A DNA stretch of 64,000 nucleotides. It comes from Rhizobiales bacterium 62-17 (GTDB lineage: Bacteria; Pseudomonadota; Alphaproteobacteria; Rhizobiales; Beijerinckiaceae). The notes under the pieces are model-generated. The model did not search any database. It had not been told where the DNA came from and worked only from the letters and a program-made list of their open reading frames with translations. Shown here piece by piece: positions 1-7,906 of this stretch. The DNA is taken from positions 1,300,177 to 1,364,176 of the forward strand of contig MKVW01000009.1 in assembly GCA_001898965.1 (NCBI GenBank). Direction: 5' to 3'. Within the stretch, counting starts at the first letter, position 1. Each line of letters begins with the position of its first letter. The position numbers and the translations under genes are program-made.

Positions 1-58
1 GGCGCGTCAACCGCGCGCCAAAGCCGCCATATCCGCCGATGACGAGAATGGCGCTCAG
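1..58 (-). CDS. NAD(P)-binding Rossmann protein, N-terminus only (cut by window edge)
   Basis: The minus strand just downstream of the DCC gene reads into an open frame whose first residues are SAILVIGGYGGFGARLTR. This is a glycine-rich Rossmann turn of the saccharopine-dehydrogenase/short-chain type. Only the first 19 or so codons are inside the window. No ATG, GTG or TTG lies in frame at the expected place; a CTG at 56-58 preceded by a GGGAG-like ribosome site is the best-placed start and overlaps the DCC stop region. The frame and motif are seen directly; the family name is an inference from the motif and from memory that such genes often sit beside DCC-family genes. Confidence 0.45.
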   Translation of the reverse strand, partial: MSAILVIGGYGGFGARLTR

Positions 59-462
59 AGGACACGCTCCCTGTCTTCGGGCCGCGGCACCCAGCAGGTC
101 TCGCGGCGGCCAAACAAGCGATAGCGGTTGCGCGCGATCAGCCGATAAAGCGGATCGCGCACCGCTCTGGGCAAGAAGCGCAACACGGTCAAAGCGCGCC
201 ATGGCCAGCCGAGGCCTTCGCAAATGCTGAGAATGGCATCGCTGTCGCGGCGCAGCCGATCGCCCTCGACGACGATGAGACTGTCGGGATTGTCCGGGTT
301 CAGGCCGAAACGCCGGTAAAGCCCCGCACCGGTCGCCCCTTGCAGTGTGGCGAGCTTGAAGTGGCGACGGCGATCATGACGCAGCACGAACTGCGCGTTG
401 GTCGAACACAACACGCAGTGCGCGTCGAAGACGATGATCGGCTCATGAGTCGATCCGGTCAT
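55..462 (-). CDS. DCC-family thiol-disulfide oxidoreductase-like protein (DUF393)
   Basis: A small cytoplasmic protein of about 135 residues of the DCC family (DUF393), named for its N-terminal Asp-x-x-Cys-x-x-Cys motif. Here it reads DAHCVLC, about 13 residues from the chosen start, followed by the usual pattern of a conserved RHDRR segment and a C-terminal RYRLFGRRE-type basic stretch. The family is predicted to be thioredoxin-like but has no firmly assigned reaction. I chose the ATG at 460-462; a GTG at 517-519 would add 19 residues without a better ribosome site. It probably shares a transcript with the Rossmann protein that overlaps its 3' end. Confidence 0.8.
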   Translation of the reverse strand: MTGSTHEPIIVFDAHCVLCSTNAQFVLRHDRRRHFKLATLQGATGAGLYRRFGLNPDNPDSLIVVEGDRLRRDSDAILSICEGLGWPWRALTVLRFLPRAVRDPLYRLIARNRYRLFGRRETCWVPRPEDRERVL

Positions 463-519
463 GAAGGCATGATGCGGTGCGTCGTCGGACAGATCAAGAG
501 CCGTCGCGGCTGTGCGCAC

Positions 520-842
520 AGGAGAGAGCGGCCATGCGCAAAAAACATGGAACCTGGAAGGGAGAGCGAGCCTCCACCTGAGTTTTGCAGCCGAACGCGG
601 CGAAAGTCAGGTGTAGGCTTGGTCGCAGGTAAAGCCTATCGCATCGCGTTTATGTCGATGATCTCTCATGCAGCGAAGGGACTGCGCGCCGGGCGCTGAC
701 ACGTGTCTTTCGACGTCGGCATATGCATCGCAACAAAAGTAAATGCGCGCATTCGCTTCAATTCGAGGAATGAATTCGCTTGACGATGCGGCGGAAGCGG
801 AGTGCTTTTCATTCGTCTGATTCAAATCTTGGTGAGGCTGAC
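520..842. other. Intergenic region between divergent genes, nothing recognised
   Basis: These 323 bases separate the DCC gene (minus strand) from the dehydrogenase small-subunit gene (plus strand), so promoters in both directions must lie here. I see no terminator, no repeat shared with other parts of the window and no convincing small ORF. A GGTGAGG ribosome site directly before the GTG at 843 favours that start for the downstream gene. Confidence 0.5.
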
Positions 843-1601
843 GTGACCCACGATGCAGCACCGCCGGTGTCTGTCACGCGCCGGCGTTTTTTGGCATCAA
901 CGGCAGCGATCGCCGTTCTGGCTTCGGCCGGTGGTCGCGCGCATGCCGCGAGCCTGTCCGGCATCCTGCCCTGGCAACCCTATAGCGCCACGCCACCGAC
1001 GCCGGTCGTGCCCGGCGGCTGGACCTTCTTCACGCCGGCCGAAGCGCGCGCCGTCGAAGCCATCGTCGATCGGTTGATTCCGGCCGACGATGTCAGCGTC
1101 GGCGGCAAGGATGCGGGCTGTGCCGTGTTCATCGACCGGCAGCTTTCCGGCTCCTATGGCAGTGCGCAAAACCTCTACATGCAGCCGCCGTTCGCAAACG
1201 GCACGCCGTCGCAAGGCTTCCAATCGCCGCTGTCGCCCACCGGCCGTTACCGCCAGGGGCTCGCCGGGCTCGATGCCTATTGCAAGGCCAATTTCGCCGG
1301 CAAGAGCTTTGACGGCTTAAGCCCGGCCGAGCAAGACGACCTGCTCAAGAAAATGGAGGCCAACGGTATCAAGTTCGAGAGCGGCGATGCCAAGAGCCTG
1401 TTCGAACTCTTGTTGCAGAACACGATGGAAGGTTTCTTCGCCGATCCGATCTATGGCGGCAACAAGGACATGGTGAGCTGGCGCATGATCGGCTTCCCCG
1501 GCGCGCGCTATGACTATCGCGACCATATCGACAAACACAATCAACCCTATCCGCTTCCGCCCGTGTCGATCATGGGCAATTCCACCTGGGTAAGGCGGTG
1601 A
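843..1601 (+). CDS. Gluconate 2-dehydrogenase subunit 3 family protein (small subunit of membrane dehydrogenase)
   Basis: This is the small subunit of a three-component membrane-bound sugar/alcohol dehydrogenase. It carries a Tat signal, with TRRRFLAST followed by a hydrophobic run ending near AHA, as expected for a subunit exported folded with its flavoprotein. The mature part shows the family's helical features (FTPAEARAVEAIVDRLIPAD near the start, and a C-terminal DPIYGGNKDMVSWRMIGFPGARYDYRDHI-like region shared by gluconate dehydrogenase gamma subunits). I chose the GTG at 843 because of the GGTGAGG site; an in-frame ATG at 780 would place extra residues before the Tat motif. The flavoprotein gene starts 3 bases after its stop, so the two are one operon. 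Confidence 0.88.
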   Translation: MTHDAAPPVSVTRRRFLASTAAIAVLASAGGRAHAASLSGILPWQPYSATPPTPVVPGGWTFFTPAEARAVEAIVDRLIPADDVSVGGKDAGCAVFIDRQLSGSYGSAQNLYMQPPFANGTPSQGFQSPLSPTGRYRQGLAGLDAYCKANFAGKSFDGLSPAEQDDLLKKMEANGIKFESGDAKSLFELLLQNTMEGFFADPIYGGNKDMVSWRMIGFPGARYDYRDHIDKHNQPYPLPPVSIMGNSTWVRR

Positions 1602-1604
1602 TCC

Positions 1605-3371
1605 ATGGCTCGTAGACTTCCCCGCCGCGATGTCGTGATTGTCGGTCTCGGCTGGACCGGCGCGATCTTGGCCCATGAGCTGACCGATGCCGGCTATGAT
1701 GTCGTCGCCATCGAGCGCGGTCCGTGGCGCGATACCGCCACCGATTTCAACGTCGGCTACATGCCCGACGAATTGCGCTATGCGATCCGCCAGGATCTGT
1801 TTCTCAAGCCGGCGCAAGAGACCTTCACCTTCCGCAACAACACGACGCAGACAGCGCTGCCTATCCGCGAGTTCGGCTCCTTCCTGCCGGGCAATGGCGT
1901 TGGCGGCGCGGGCGTGCATTGGAACGGCCACACCTGGCGTTTCTTTCCCTCCGACTTCAATCTGAAGAGCCATCTCGATCAGCGCTATGGCCCGGGCTTC
2001 GTCCATAAGGACCTGCAAGTCCAGGACTGGGGTTTCACTTACGACGAGATCGAGAGTGCTTACGATCGCTTCGAATATCTCGCCGGCATTTCCGGCAAGG
2101 CCGGCGTGCTGAAAGGCCAGGTGCAAACCGGCGGCAATCCGTTCGAGGGCCCGCGCGCCCGCGACTATCCGCTGCCGCCGATGAAGATGACTTTGGCACC
2201 CACCATGTTCGCGCAGGCCGCGCAAGGCATCGGCCTGCATCCGTTTCCCACGCCGTCGGCTAATCTGTCGGGCGCCTATGTCAATCCGCTCGGCATCGCC
2301 ATGGGCGAATGCACCTATTGCGGCTTCTGCGAACGCTTCGGCTGTTCCAACTATTCGAAGTCGAGCGCGCAGACCACGATTCTGCCGCTCCTGATGCGCA
2401 AGTCGAATTTCGAGGCTCGCACTCTGTGCGAGGTGACGCGCGTCAACATGCATCCGACCGGCAAACACGCCACCGGCGTCACTTATGTGGACGTCAACGG
2501 CGAGGAGTTCGAACAGCCGGCCGATCTCGTGCTGCTGTGCGCCTATGGCCTGCACAACGTCCGGCTGATGCTGCTGTCGAAGATCGGCCAGTCCTATGAT
2601 CCCAATACGGGCGAGGGCACGGTCGGCCGCAATTACTGCTATCAGACCAATTCCGGCGTCCAGCTCTTTTTCGACGACAAGATTTTCAATCCCTTCATCG
2701 CCGCCGGCTCGCTGGGCCAGACGGTGGATGATTACAACGGCGATGCTTTCGATCACACCGGAAAAGATTTCGTCGGCGGCGCGGGCATCAATTGCATTCC
2801 CACCAATGGCCGGCCGATTTCCTTCCGTCCGGTGCCGCCGGGCACGCCGCGCTGGGGCTCGGCCTGGAAGAAGGCGACGAAGGACAATTATCTGCGCGCC
2901 TTCGGCTTTTCGAGCCAGGGGTCGAGCTATGCCATCCGCGGCAATTATCTCGACCTCGATCCGACTTATAAGGATCGCTTCGGCAATCCGCTGATGCGCA
3001 TGACCTTCGACTTCCCCGACAACGACATCCGCATGTCGAACTGGGTCACCGACCGCATGCAGGAGATCGCCAAGGCGCTAAATCCGCGCCAGGCCGTGGT
3101 GTCGCGCCGCACCAAGCCTTACAATATCGTGCCCTATCAAAGCACGCACAACACCGGCGGTGCCATCGTCGGCGCCGATCCCAAGACCAGCCCGCTCAAC
3201 CGCTATCTGCAAAGCTGGGACGTGCACAATGTCTTCGCCATCGGCGCTTCGGCTTTTCCGCAGAACGCCGGCAAGAACCCGACCGGCACGGTTGGTGCGC
3301 TCGCCTATTGGGCGGCTGATGCGATCATCCAGAAATACATGCGCAACCCCGGTCCGCTGGTGCAGGCATGA
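1605..3371 (+). CDS. GMC-family FAD oxidoreductase, dehydrogenase large subunit
   Basis: A 588-residue flavoprotein of the glucose-methanol-choline family, the catalytic subunit of a gluconate/sorbitol/fructose-dehydrogenase-type complex. The N-terminal FAD-binding turn is GLGWTGAILAHE, followed by a GNGVGGAGVHWNG segment around the flavin. The C-terminal half has the family's catalytic region (STHNTGGAIVGADP) and the closing QNAGKNPTGTVGALAYW motif. A cysteine cluster, Cys236, Cys239, Cys242 and Cys247, is reminiscent of the iron-sulfur site described in related FAD-glucose dehydrogenases. Electrons should pass to the cytochrome c encoded next, whose ATG overlaps this stop codon (ATGA). The substrate cannot be told from sequence. 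Confidence 0.92.
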   Translation: MARRLPRRDVVIVGLGWTGAILAHELTDAGYDVVAIERGPWRDTATDFNVGYMPDELRYAIRQDLFLKPAQETFTFRNNTTQTALPIREFGSFLPGNGVGGAGVHWNGHTWRFFPSDFNLKSHLDQRYGPGFVHKDLQVQDWGFTYDEIESAYDRFEYLAGISGKAGVLKGQVQTGGNPFEGPRARDYPLPPMKMTLAPTMFAQAAQGIGLHPFPTPSANLSGAYVNPLGIAMGECTYCGFCERFGCSNYSKSSAQTTILPLLMRKSNFEARTLCEVTRVNMHPTGKHATGVTYVDVNGEEFEQPADLVLLCAYGLHNVRLMLLSKIGQSYDPNTGEGTVGRNYCYQTNSGVQLFFDDKIFNPFIAAGSLGQTVDDYNGDAFDHTGKDFVGGAGINCIPTNGRPISFRPVPPGTPRWGSAWKKATKDNYLRAFGFSSQGSSYAIRGNYLDLDPTYKDRFGNPLMRMTFDFPDNDIRMSNWVTDRMQEIAKALNPRQAVVSRRTKPYNIVPYQSTHNTGGAIVGADPKTSPLNRYLQSWDVHNVFAIGASAFPQNAGKNPTGTVGALAYWAADAIIQKYMRNPGPLVQA

Positions 3372-4600
3372 GGACGACAGCTCTTCACTTCGCAAGCCTT
3401 CTCTTAGCGGGCGTTCTCACCTCGGCGATCACCCATAGCGCGCAGGCGGTCGACGAACAGAATTTTCCGCAGATCGAGGCGGGGCGTCGCATTGCCACCG
3501 AAGGCGATTGCGCCGGTTGCCACACGCTCGATGAAAAGAAGCCCTTCGCCGGCGGCGTCGTGTTGCAGACGCCGTTCGGCGCGCTTGTGGGATCCAACAT
3601 CACGCCCGATCCGGAAACCGGCATCGGCACGTGGAGCTTCGCCGATTTCAAGAACGCCTTGCATACGGGGCGCGGCAAGGACGGCAAGCGGCTCTATCCG
3701 GCCATGCCCTATCCGGCCTTCACCAAGATGACCGATCGCGATGTCGCGGCGCTCTGGGTCTATATGCGCAGCGTCAGTCCGATCCGTAATCGCATCGAGT
3801 CCAACCAACTGCCGTTTCCGTTCAGTATTCGCCTGTCGCTGTTGGGCTGGAACCTGCTGAATTTCTCGGAAGGACGTTTCAAGCCCGATCCCGCGCGCTC
3901 GCCCGAATGGAATCGCGGCGCCTATCTCGTCGAGGGGCCGGGCCATTGCGGCACCTGCCATACGGCGAAGACGACGACGGGGGCGGACGATACGAGCAAG
4001 CCGCTGCGCGGCGGCGTGTTGCAAGGCTGGTACGCCCCCGACATCACCGGCGACAATCGCAAGGGCCTCGGCGGCTGGAGCGATGACGAAATCGTCGCTT
4101 ATCTGAAGACGGGCGCCAATGGCCGCACCGTGGCCTCTGGCCCGATGATCGAAGTGGTGCAGAAGTCGACCTCCAACATGCCGGAAACGGATCTGCGCGC
4201 CATCGCGACCTATCTCAAGCAGGTGAACGCGCCGTCGTCATCGGCGACGCCCGTTGCTGCCAACGATCCAAGCATGGTGGCGGGCAAGGCCATCTACAAG
4301 GATTCCTGTGCCGCCTGCCATAAGGACGACGGCACCGGCCAGCCGCAGCTGTTCCCGCGTTTGGCGGGCAGCGCCGTCGTGCAATCCGATGATCCAGCCA
4401 CCCTGCTGCGTGTCGTCATGGCGGGCACGCAGGGCGCTTACACCAAGGGCGCGCCGACGACGCCGGCCATGCCGTCCTTCGCCTGGCGGCTGAACGATCA
4501 GCAGGTCGCCGACGTTCTCACCTATGTGCGCAATACCTGGGGCAATGCGGCCGCGCCCGTCGACAGCACGCGTGCCAAGGACAGTCGCGGCGCGCCATAA
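3368..4600 (+). CDS. Triheme cytochrome c subunit of membrane dehydrogenase
   Basis: A 410-residue exported cytochrome c with a cleavable signal peptide ending near SAQA and three CxxCH heme-attachment motifs: CAGCH at residues 48-52, CGTCH at 194-198 and CAACH at 314-318. This triheme layout matches the cytochrome subunits of Gluconobacter-type alcohol, sorbitol and gluconate dehydrogenases, which take electrons from the flavoprotein and reduce ubiquinone or a terminal oxidase. Its start overlaps the stop of the GMC gene in an ATGA, so translation is probably coupled. The Bug-protein gene converges on it with only 4 bases between the stop codons. Confidence 0.93.
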   Translation: MRTTALHFASLLLAGVLTSAITHSAQAVDEQNFPQIEAGRRIATEGDCAGCHTLDEKKPFAGGVVLQTPFGALVGSNITPDPETGIGTWSFADFKNALHTGRGKDGKRLYPAMPYPAFTKMTDRDVAALWVYMRSVSPIRNRIESNQLPFPFSIRLSLLGWNLLNFSEGRFKPDPARSPEWNRGAYLVEGPGHCGTCHTAKTTTGADDTSKPLRGGVLQGWYAPDITGDNRKGLGGWSDDEIVAYLKTGANGRTVASGPMIEVVQKSTSNMPETDLRAIATYLKQVNAPSSSATPVAANDPSMVAGKAIYKDSCAACHKDDGTGQPQLFPRLAGSAVVQSDDPATLLRVVMAGTQGAYTKGAPTTPAMPSFAWRLNDQQVADVLTYVRNTWGNAAAPVDSTRAKDSRGAP

Positions 4601-4604
4601 GGCC

Positions 4605-5624
4605 TCACTGGCTGATGCTGACGCCCGTGCGCTCGATCGGCCCTTTCCACTTGTCGACTTCTTGCGCGACGAAGCGCTTGAGATAGTTAGGCGTCATCCG
4701 CTCGGGCGAGACGACGACGGCGCCGATGGCTTCGAGCCGCTGGCGCGGCTCATCCGCCGCCAGCACTTTCGCGGTGGCTTCATTGAGCTTCTTGACGATC
4801 GGTGCCGGCGTGCCCTTCGGCAGGAACAGCGCGAACCACGTGCCGGCCTCGAAATCAGGCAGGCCTTGTTCGGCGGCTGAGGGCACGTCGGGCATGACTT
4901 TCAGGCGATCGCGGCCGAGGATCGCCAGGGCGCGTGTCTGCTTGGTTTCCTGCGCGATCGGCAGCGCCGCCGTGCTGGTCGGGCAGAAATAGTCGATGCG
5001 GCCGGAAATCAGATCCTGATAGAGATCGGAGGCGCCGCGATAGGGCACGTGGGTGACATTGACCCCGATGGCGGCGTTGAGAAAGACGCAGGCCAGATGG
5101 TTGGAGGAGCCGGCGCCCGGCGAGCCATATTGCATCTTGGCCTGGTTGGCCTTGGTATAGGCGATGAAGTCCTGCAGGTTTTTCACCGGCATGCCATTGG
5201 TGGCGAGCAGGACGATGGGCACTTCCACCACGAGACCGACCGGCTCGAAATCGGTGCGCGAGTCATACAGTGGCGCTTTGTAAAGTGTCTGGTTCTGCGC
5301 ATGGGTGCCGACGGTTCCGAGCAAGGCCTGATAGCCATCGGGGGCGGCCTTCGCCACGCGGGACGAACCGATCATGCCACCGGCGCCGGTGACATTTTCC
5401 ACGACGACCGATTGGCCGAGCACCGGGCTCAGATAATTGGCGAGAATGCGCGCCACGATATCGGCGCCACCGCCGGCCCCAAGCGGCACCACCAGCGAGA
5501 TCGATCGTGTCGGCCAGTCCTGGGCCTGTGCGGGTTGGGTGATGTTGAGAAGACCGATAAAGAGGAGCGAGGCCGCGATACGCTTGCTGAGGGGGCGCGT
5601 GTGGCGCGCGAACGGCGTCGTCAT
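4605..5624 (-). CDS. Bug-family (TctC-like) periplasmic solute-binding protein
   Basis: A 339-residue secreted protein of the Bug/TctC family, extracytoplasmic receptors of tripartite tricarboxylate transporters that usually bind carboxylates. An N-terminal signal peptide ends near QPAQA. The family hallmarks follow: WPTRSISLVVPLGAGGGADI near the mature N-terminus, GAGGMIGSSRVAKAAPDGY, and HVPYRGASDLYQDLISGRID in the middle. I chose the ATG at 5622-5624 because GGAGA lies about 8 bases upstream; the frame stays open to a further start at 5696. No TctA/TctB membrane genes are nearby, which is usual for Bug proteins. Convergence with the dehydrogenase operon may mean a related substrate, but this is a guess. 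Confidence 0.9.
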   Translation of the reverse strand: MTTPFARHTRPLSKRIAASLLFIGLLNITQPAQAQDWPTRSISLVVPLGAGGGADIVARILANYLSPVLGQSVVVENVTGAGGMIGSSRVAKAAPDGYQALLGTVGTHAQNQTLYKAPLYDSRTDFEPVGLVVEVPIVLLATNGMPVKNLQDFIAYTKANQAKMQYGSPGAGSSNHLACVFLNAAIGVNVTHVPYRGASDLYQDLISGRIDYFCPTSTAALPIAQETKQTRALAILGRDRLKVMPDVPSAAEQGLPDFEAGTWFALFLPKGTPAPIVKKLNEATAKVLAADEPRQRLEAIGAVVVSPERMTPNYLKRFVAQEVDKWKGPIERTGVSISQ

Positions 5625-5786
5625 CGGTGCGGTCTCCAGTGTTGGGGAGTTCAGGCACGCATCTTCGGGAAGACGCGCAAGCAAGAGCCGCACCATCTAA
5701 ACATCGCGCGCAGGCGCGACCTAAGGAAAAGAAGTTTCGCTGGGCACAACCAAATGTTGGGGCCGCCGTTTCTACCGCAGTCTCGG

Positions 5787-5924
5787 TGTCATCCCGGACG
5801 CCGAAGGCGATCCGGGAACCAGGGCAAACGCTCGAATCTTGAAAGTCTCTGTGCCGCAGCTATCCCACGCATACTACCGCACGCCCCTGGATCCCGGATC
5901 ACGCTGCGCGTGTCCGGGATGACA
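5787..5924. repeat. Palindromic intergenic repeat, family 1, copy 1
   Basis: Two inverted arms, TGTCATCCCGGACGCCGAAG on the left and CGCGTGTCCGGGATGACA on the right, enclose inner arms around GATCCGGGAACCAGG and CCCCTGGATCCCGGATC. The unit can fold into a long stem and lies between the Bug gene and the AHSA1-like gene. A second copy is at 26640-26743. The rest of the 5625-5987 gap holds nothing else I recognise. Confidence 0.85.
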
Positions 5925-5987
5925 CCAAGGCTTCGGTCTTTCTCACAATGACGGTTCGTCACGCACCGCACGTCGTTCTACGCGCAA

Positions 5988-6449
5988 CTACATGCCCTCC
6001 GGCCACTTGCGTGTCGCTTCGAAAGACTCACCAGTCTCCAGCAGGCTCTTAAGGCTGGCGAGGATCATCGGCCAGCCGCTGGAAACGCCTTCGATCAGCT
6101 TCGATCCGTCGCGCTGCATCTCGTGGACGAGCGACAGTCTCACGACTTCGCCTTGCTGCTCCAGTTCGATGGTCAACAGAGAAAAGCCTTCTTCCTTCAT
6201 GGCCGGTATAAATTCGTTGCGCCAGGAAATCACCAATCGCTTCTCCGGCTCGATCTCGACGATCTCGCCGGCATCGCCGACGCGCCCATCGGGGATCATC
6301 AGTTTCCACGAGGCGCCGGGCTGCCACGTGCTGTCCTGCCAGGTTTCGGCCCAATATTGGCGCGTGAATTGCGGATCGATCAGCGCCTGCCACAGTTTGG
6401 CCGGCGTGGTGCGGATGAAGGTGACATAGACGAAGCGGGAACTAGACAT
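5988..6449 (-). CDS. SRPBCC / AHSA1-domain protein
   Basis: A 153-residue protein of the START/SRPBCC fold, Activator-of-Hsp90-ATPase-homologue type. The family signature is visible from the N-terminus: VYVTFIRTTPAKLWQALID, then YWAETW, the GEIVEIEPEKRLVISW strand-turn-strand, and a C-terminal GWPMILASLKSLLETGE helix lining the ligand cavity. The ATG at 6447-6449 has AAGGAGA just upstream and overlaps the last codons of the ArsR gene, so the two are translationally coupled. ArsR/AHSA1 pairs are widespread; the small-molecule ligand and role are unknown. Confidence 0.88.
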   Translation of the reverse strand: MSSSRFVYVTFIRTTPAKLWQALIDPQFTRQYWAETWQDSTWQPGASWKLMIPDGRVGDAGEIVEIEPEKRLVISWRNEFIPAMKEEGFSLLTIELEQQGEVVRLSLVHEMQRDGSKLIEGVSSGWPMILASLKSLLETGESFEATRKWPEGM

Positions 6450-6768
6450 CACTCTCTCCTTCGAGACGCTTCTTCAAATCGGCGAGCAAGCGCAGGCGGC
6501 CTTGCTCGTATTTGCCGATCCAGCGATCGGCGATGGCATGGATCGGCACGGGGTTGAGAAAGTGCAGTTTCTCGCGCCCTTGCCGGCGGGTGGCGATGAG
6601 ATGAGCCTCTTCGAGGATCGCCAGATGTTTGGTGACGGCCTGCCGGGTCATGTCGAGGCCGGTGCAGAGCTCGTTGAGCGTCTGGCCATTGCGGGCGAAC
6701 AGCCGGTCCAGCAATTGCCGCCGGCTTGCATCGGCCAGCGCCCGGAAGACCGCGTCGAGATCGTCCAT
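6442..6768 (-). CDS. ArsR-family winged-helix transcriptional regulator
   Basis: A 108-residue ArsR/SmtB-type repressor: DAVFRALADASRRQLLDRL opens the winged-helix domain, and TRQAVTKHLAILEEAHLI is the recognition helix region. No metal-binding Cys motif (such as ELCVCDL) is present, placing it with the metal-independent subgroup that accompanies AHSA1 proteins. It is the first gene of a two-gene operon with the SRPBCC gene. The start codon lies only 6 bases after the -10 box and lacks a ribosome site, so the message is probably leaderless. It likely represses its own promoter through the inverted repeat in the promoter spacer. Confidence 0.92.
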   Translation of the reverse strand: MDDLDAVFRALADASRRQLLDRLFARNGQTLNELCTGLDMTRQAVTKHLAILEEAHLIATRRQGREKLHFLNPVPIHAIADRWIGKYEQGRLRLLADLKKRLEGESDV

Positions 6769-6773
6769 GGCTT

Positions 6774-6803
6774 ATAATAGGCAACTAAAAGGTTGCATGT
6801 CAA
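6774..6803 (-). promoter_or_regulatory. Sigma-70-type promoter with internal operator for arsR-AHSA1 operon
   Basis: Read on the minus strand, TTGACA (6803-6798) and TATTAT (6779-6774) are separated by 18 bases. A perfect inverted repeat, GCAAC-N6-GTTGC (6781-6796), fills the spacer, the classic position for ArsR-type repression by blocking RNA polymerase. The predicted transcription start falls on or next to the A of the arsR start codon. Confidence 0.75.
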
Positions 6804-6863
6804 GGTCGCGAAAACGCGTCTGCCGGATTTGAGGCGAGGCGCGTTTTTTAAAGCCGATAACGG

Positions 6864-7265
6864 TCAGGATTTTCGCAGCGCCGCGTAGGCCACCACCATC
6901 AGCGCGCCGATGACGCTGATGTGCTCGGTCACCACATGGAATTCCATGGTGCGCATCGGCTCCTGCATCGTCCAGAACGGATGGGCCAGCGGAATGGTCA
7001 GGGCCGTGAACACGGCGAGCGCGCCGGCGCCCAGCCACGTCCACTTGTTGAAGATGATCAGGGCCGAACCGATGAGCTGCGTGGCGGCCGTGGCGATGTT
7101 GAAGAGCGCCGCCGGCTGCAGGCCGAAATGCGCCATCTCGTTCATGCCGCCGTTGAAGTCGATCAGCTTGGCGAGACCGCTGCCCCAGAACATGAAGGTC
7201 AGGACGATGCGGGCGAGATAACCGAACCAGGTGGCCGACAGAAGCGATTGGATGATCGATGGCAT
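6864..7265 (-). CDS. DoxX-family membrane protein
   Basis: A 133-residue integral membrane protein with four hydrophobic segments, of the DoxX family. Visible family features are LARIVLTFMFWGSGLAKLIDF in the first helix region and GLQPAALFNIATAATQLIGSALII in the second, then a GAGALAVFTALTIPLAHPFW segment. DoxX relatives are linked to quinone or thiosulfate oxidation and redox stress, but most members are unassigned. I chose the ATG at 7263-7265 because GGGGGAG precedes it; upstream in-frame starts would add 28 polar residues that do not look like a DoxX N-terminus. Confidence 0.85.
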   Translation of the reverse strand: MPSIIQSLLSATWFGYLARIVLTFMFWGSGLAKLIDFNGGMNEMAHFGLQPAALFNIATAATQLIGSALIIFNKWTWLGAGALAVFTALTIPLAHPFWTMQEPMRTMEFHVVTEHISVIGALMVVAYAALRKS

Positions 7266-7381
7266 GACGCAGGCTCCCCCAAACTGTTGCTGCGGATGCT
7301 TGCATCGCATCGCTCCGCTGCCTTGACCAGAGCCGGAGTGACGCAGCACGACGCTTTCAACAATTTGTTAGGCCCCTATGC

Positions 7382-7409
7382 AAAAAGGGCGCGGTGACCC
7401 GCGCCCTTT
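7382..7409 (-). terminator. Rho-independent terminator after the BA14K-like gene
   Basis: A perfect 11-bp stem (7384-7394 with 7399-7409) and a 4-base loop are followed on the minus strand by a run of T, 20 bases after the stop codon of the glycine-rich gene. It faces only that gene. Confidence 0.88.
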
Positions 7410-7429
7410 CCGTCAAAGTCGAAGTGTTT

Positions 7430-7906
7430 CTACGGGCACGGATGGCGCAGGCCGTCATAGCCCAAGAACGTGCCGCTGACGGCATCGTAGGAACGGTAGC
7501 GCTGCATGCAATAGGCCACGCCGCCGCCTCCCGAATAGGCTGGCGCTGCGCCGCCGTAATAGCCGTCATCGTAATAGGGCGCGCCGCCATAATAGCCGCC
7601 GTAGTAATAGGGCGCCGCGAGCGCCCCGCCGAGGAGCGCGCCACCGGCGATGCCAAGGCCGATGCCAGGCCCCCAGCCGCGACGATAATAGCCACCGCGC
7701 CAGCCGCCGCCCCATCCGCCGCCGCGCCAGCCACCGCCATGCCAACCACCGCGAAAGCCGCCACGGAACTGCGCCTGGACGATGTTGTTGTCGGTCGATT
7801 GTGCGGTGAAGGCACCCAGCGGGCCGGCCACTTGCGCGGAACCCGGTGTGGCCGCGACGCAAAGGAGGCCGGCGGCTGCGGCCGAAGCAAGCAGGAATTT
7901 GTTCAT
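7430..7906 (-). CDS. BA14K-like glycine/tyrosine-rich secreted protein
   Basis: A 158-residue exported protein. An N-terminal signal peptide (MNKFLLASAAAAGLLCVAA, cleaved near GSA) is followed by a low-complexity Gly/Trp/Tyr/Arg-rich stretch from about residue 45 to 120. The C-terminus has the pattern of the BA14K family, AYCMQRYRSYDAVSGTFLGYDG and then a terminal HPCP. BA14K proteins of rhizobia and Brucella are small lectin-like envelope proteins. The ATG at 7904-7906 has AAGGA upstream. It is monocistronic: it has its own terminator and is separated by 377 bases from the next gene. Confidence 0.85.
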   Translation of the reverse strand: MNKFLLASAAAAGLLCVAATPGSAQVAGPLGAFTAQSTDNNIVQAQFRGGFRGGWHGGGWRGGGWGGGWRGGYYRRGWGPGIGLGIAGGALLGGALAAPYYYGGYYGGAPYYDDGYYGGAAPAYSGGGGVAYCMQRYRSYDAVSGTFLGYDGLRHPCP

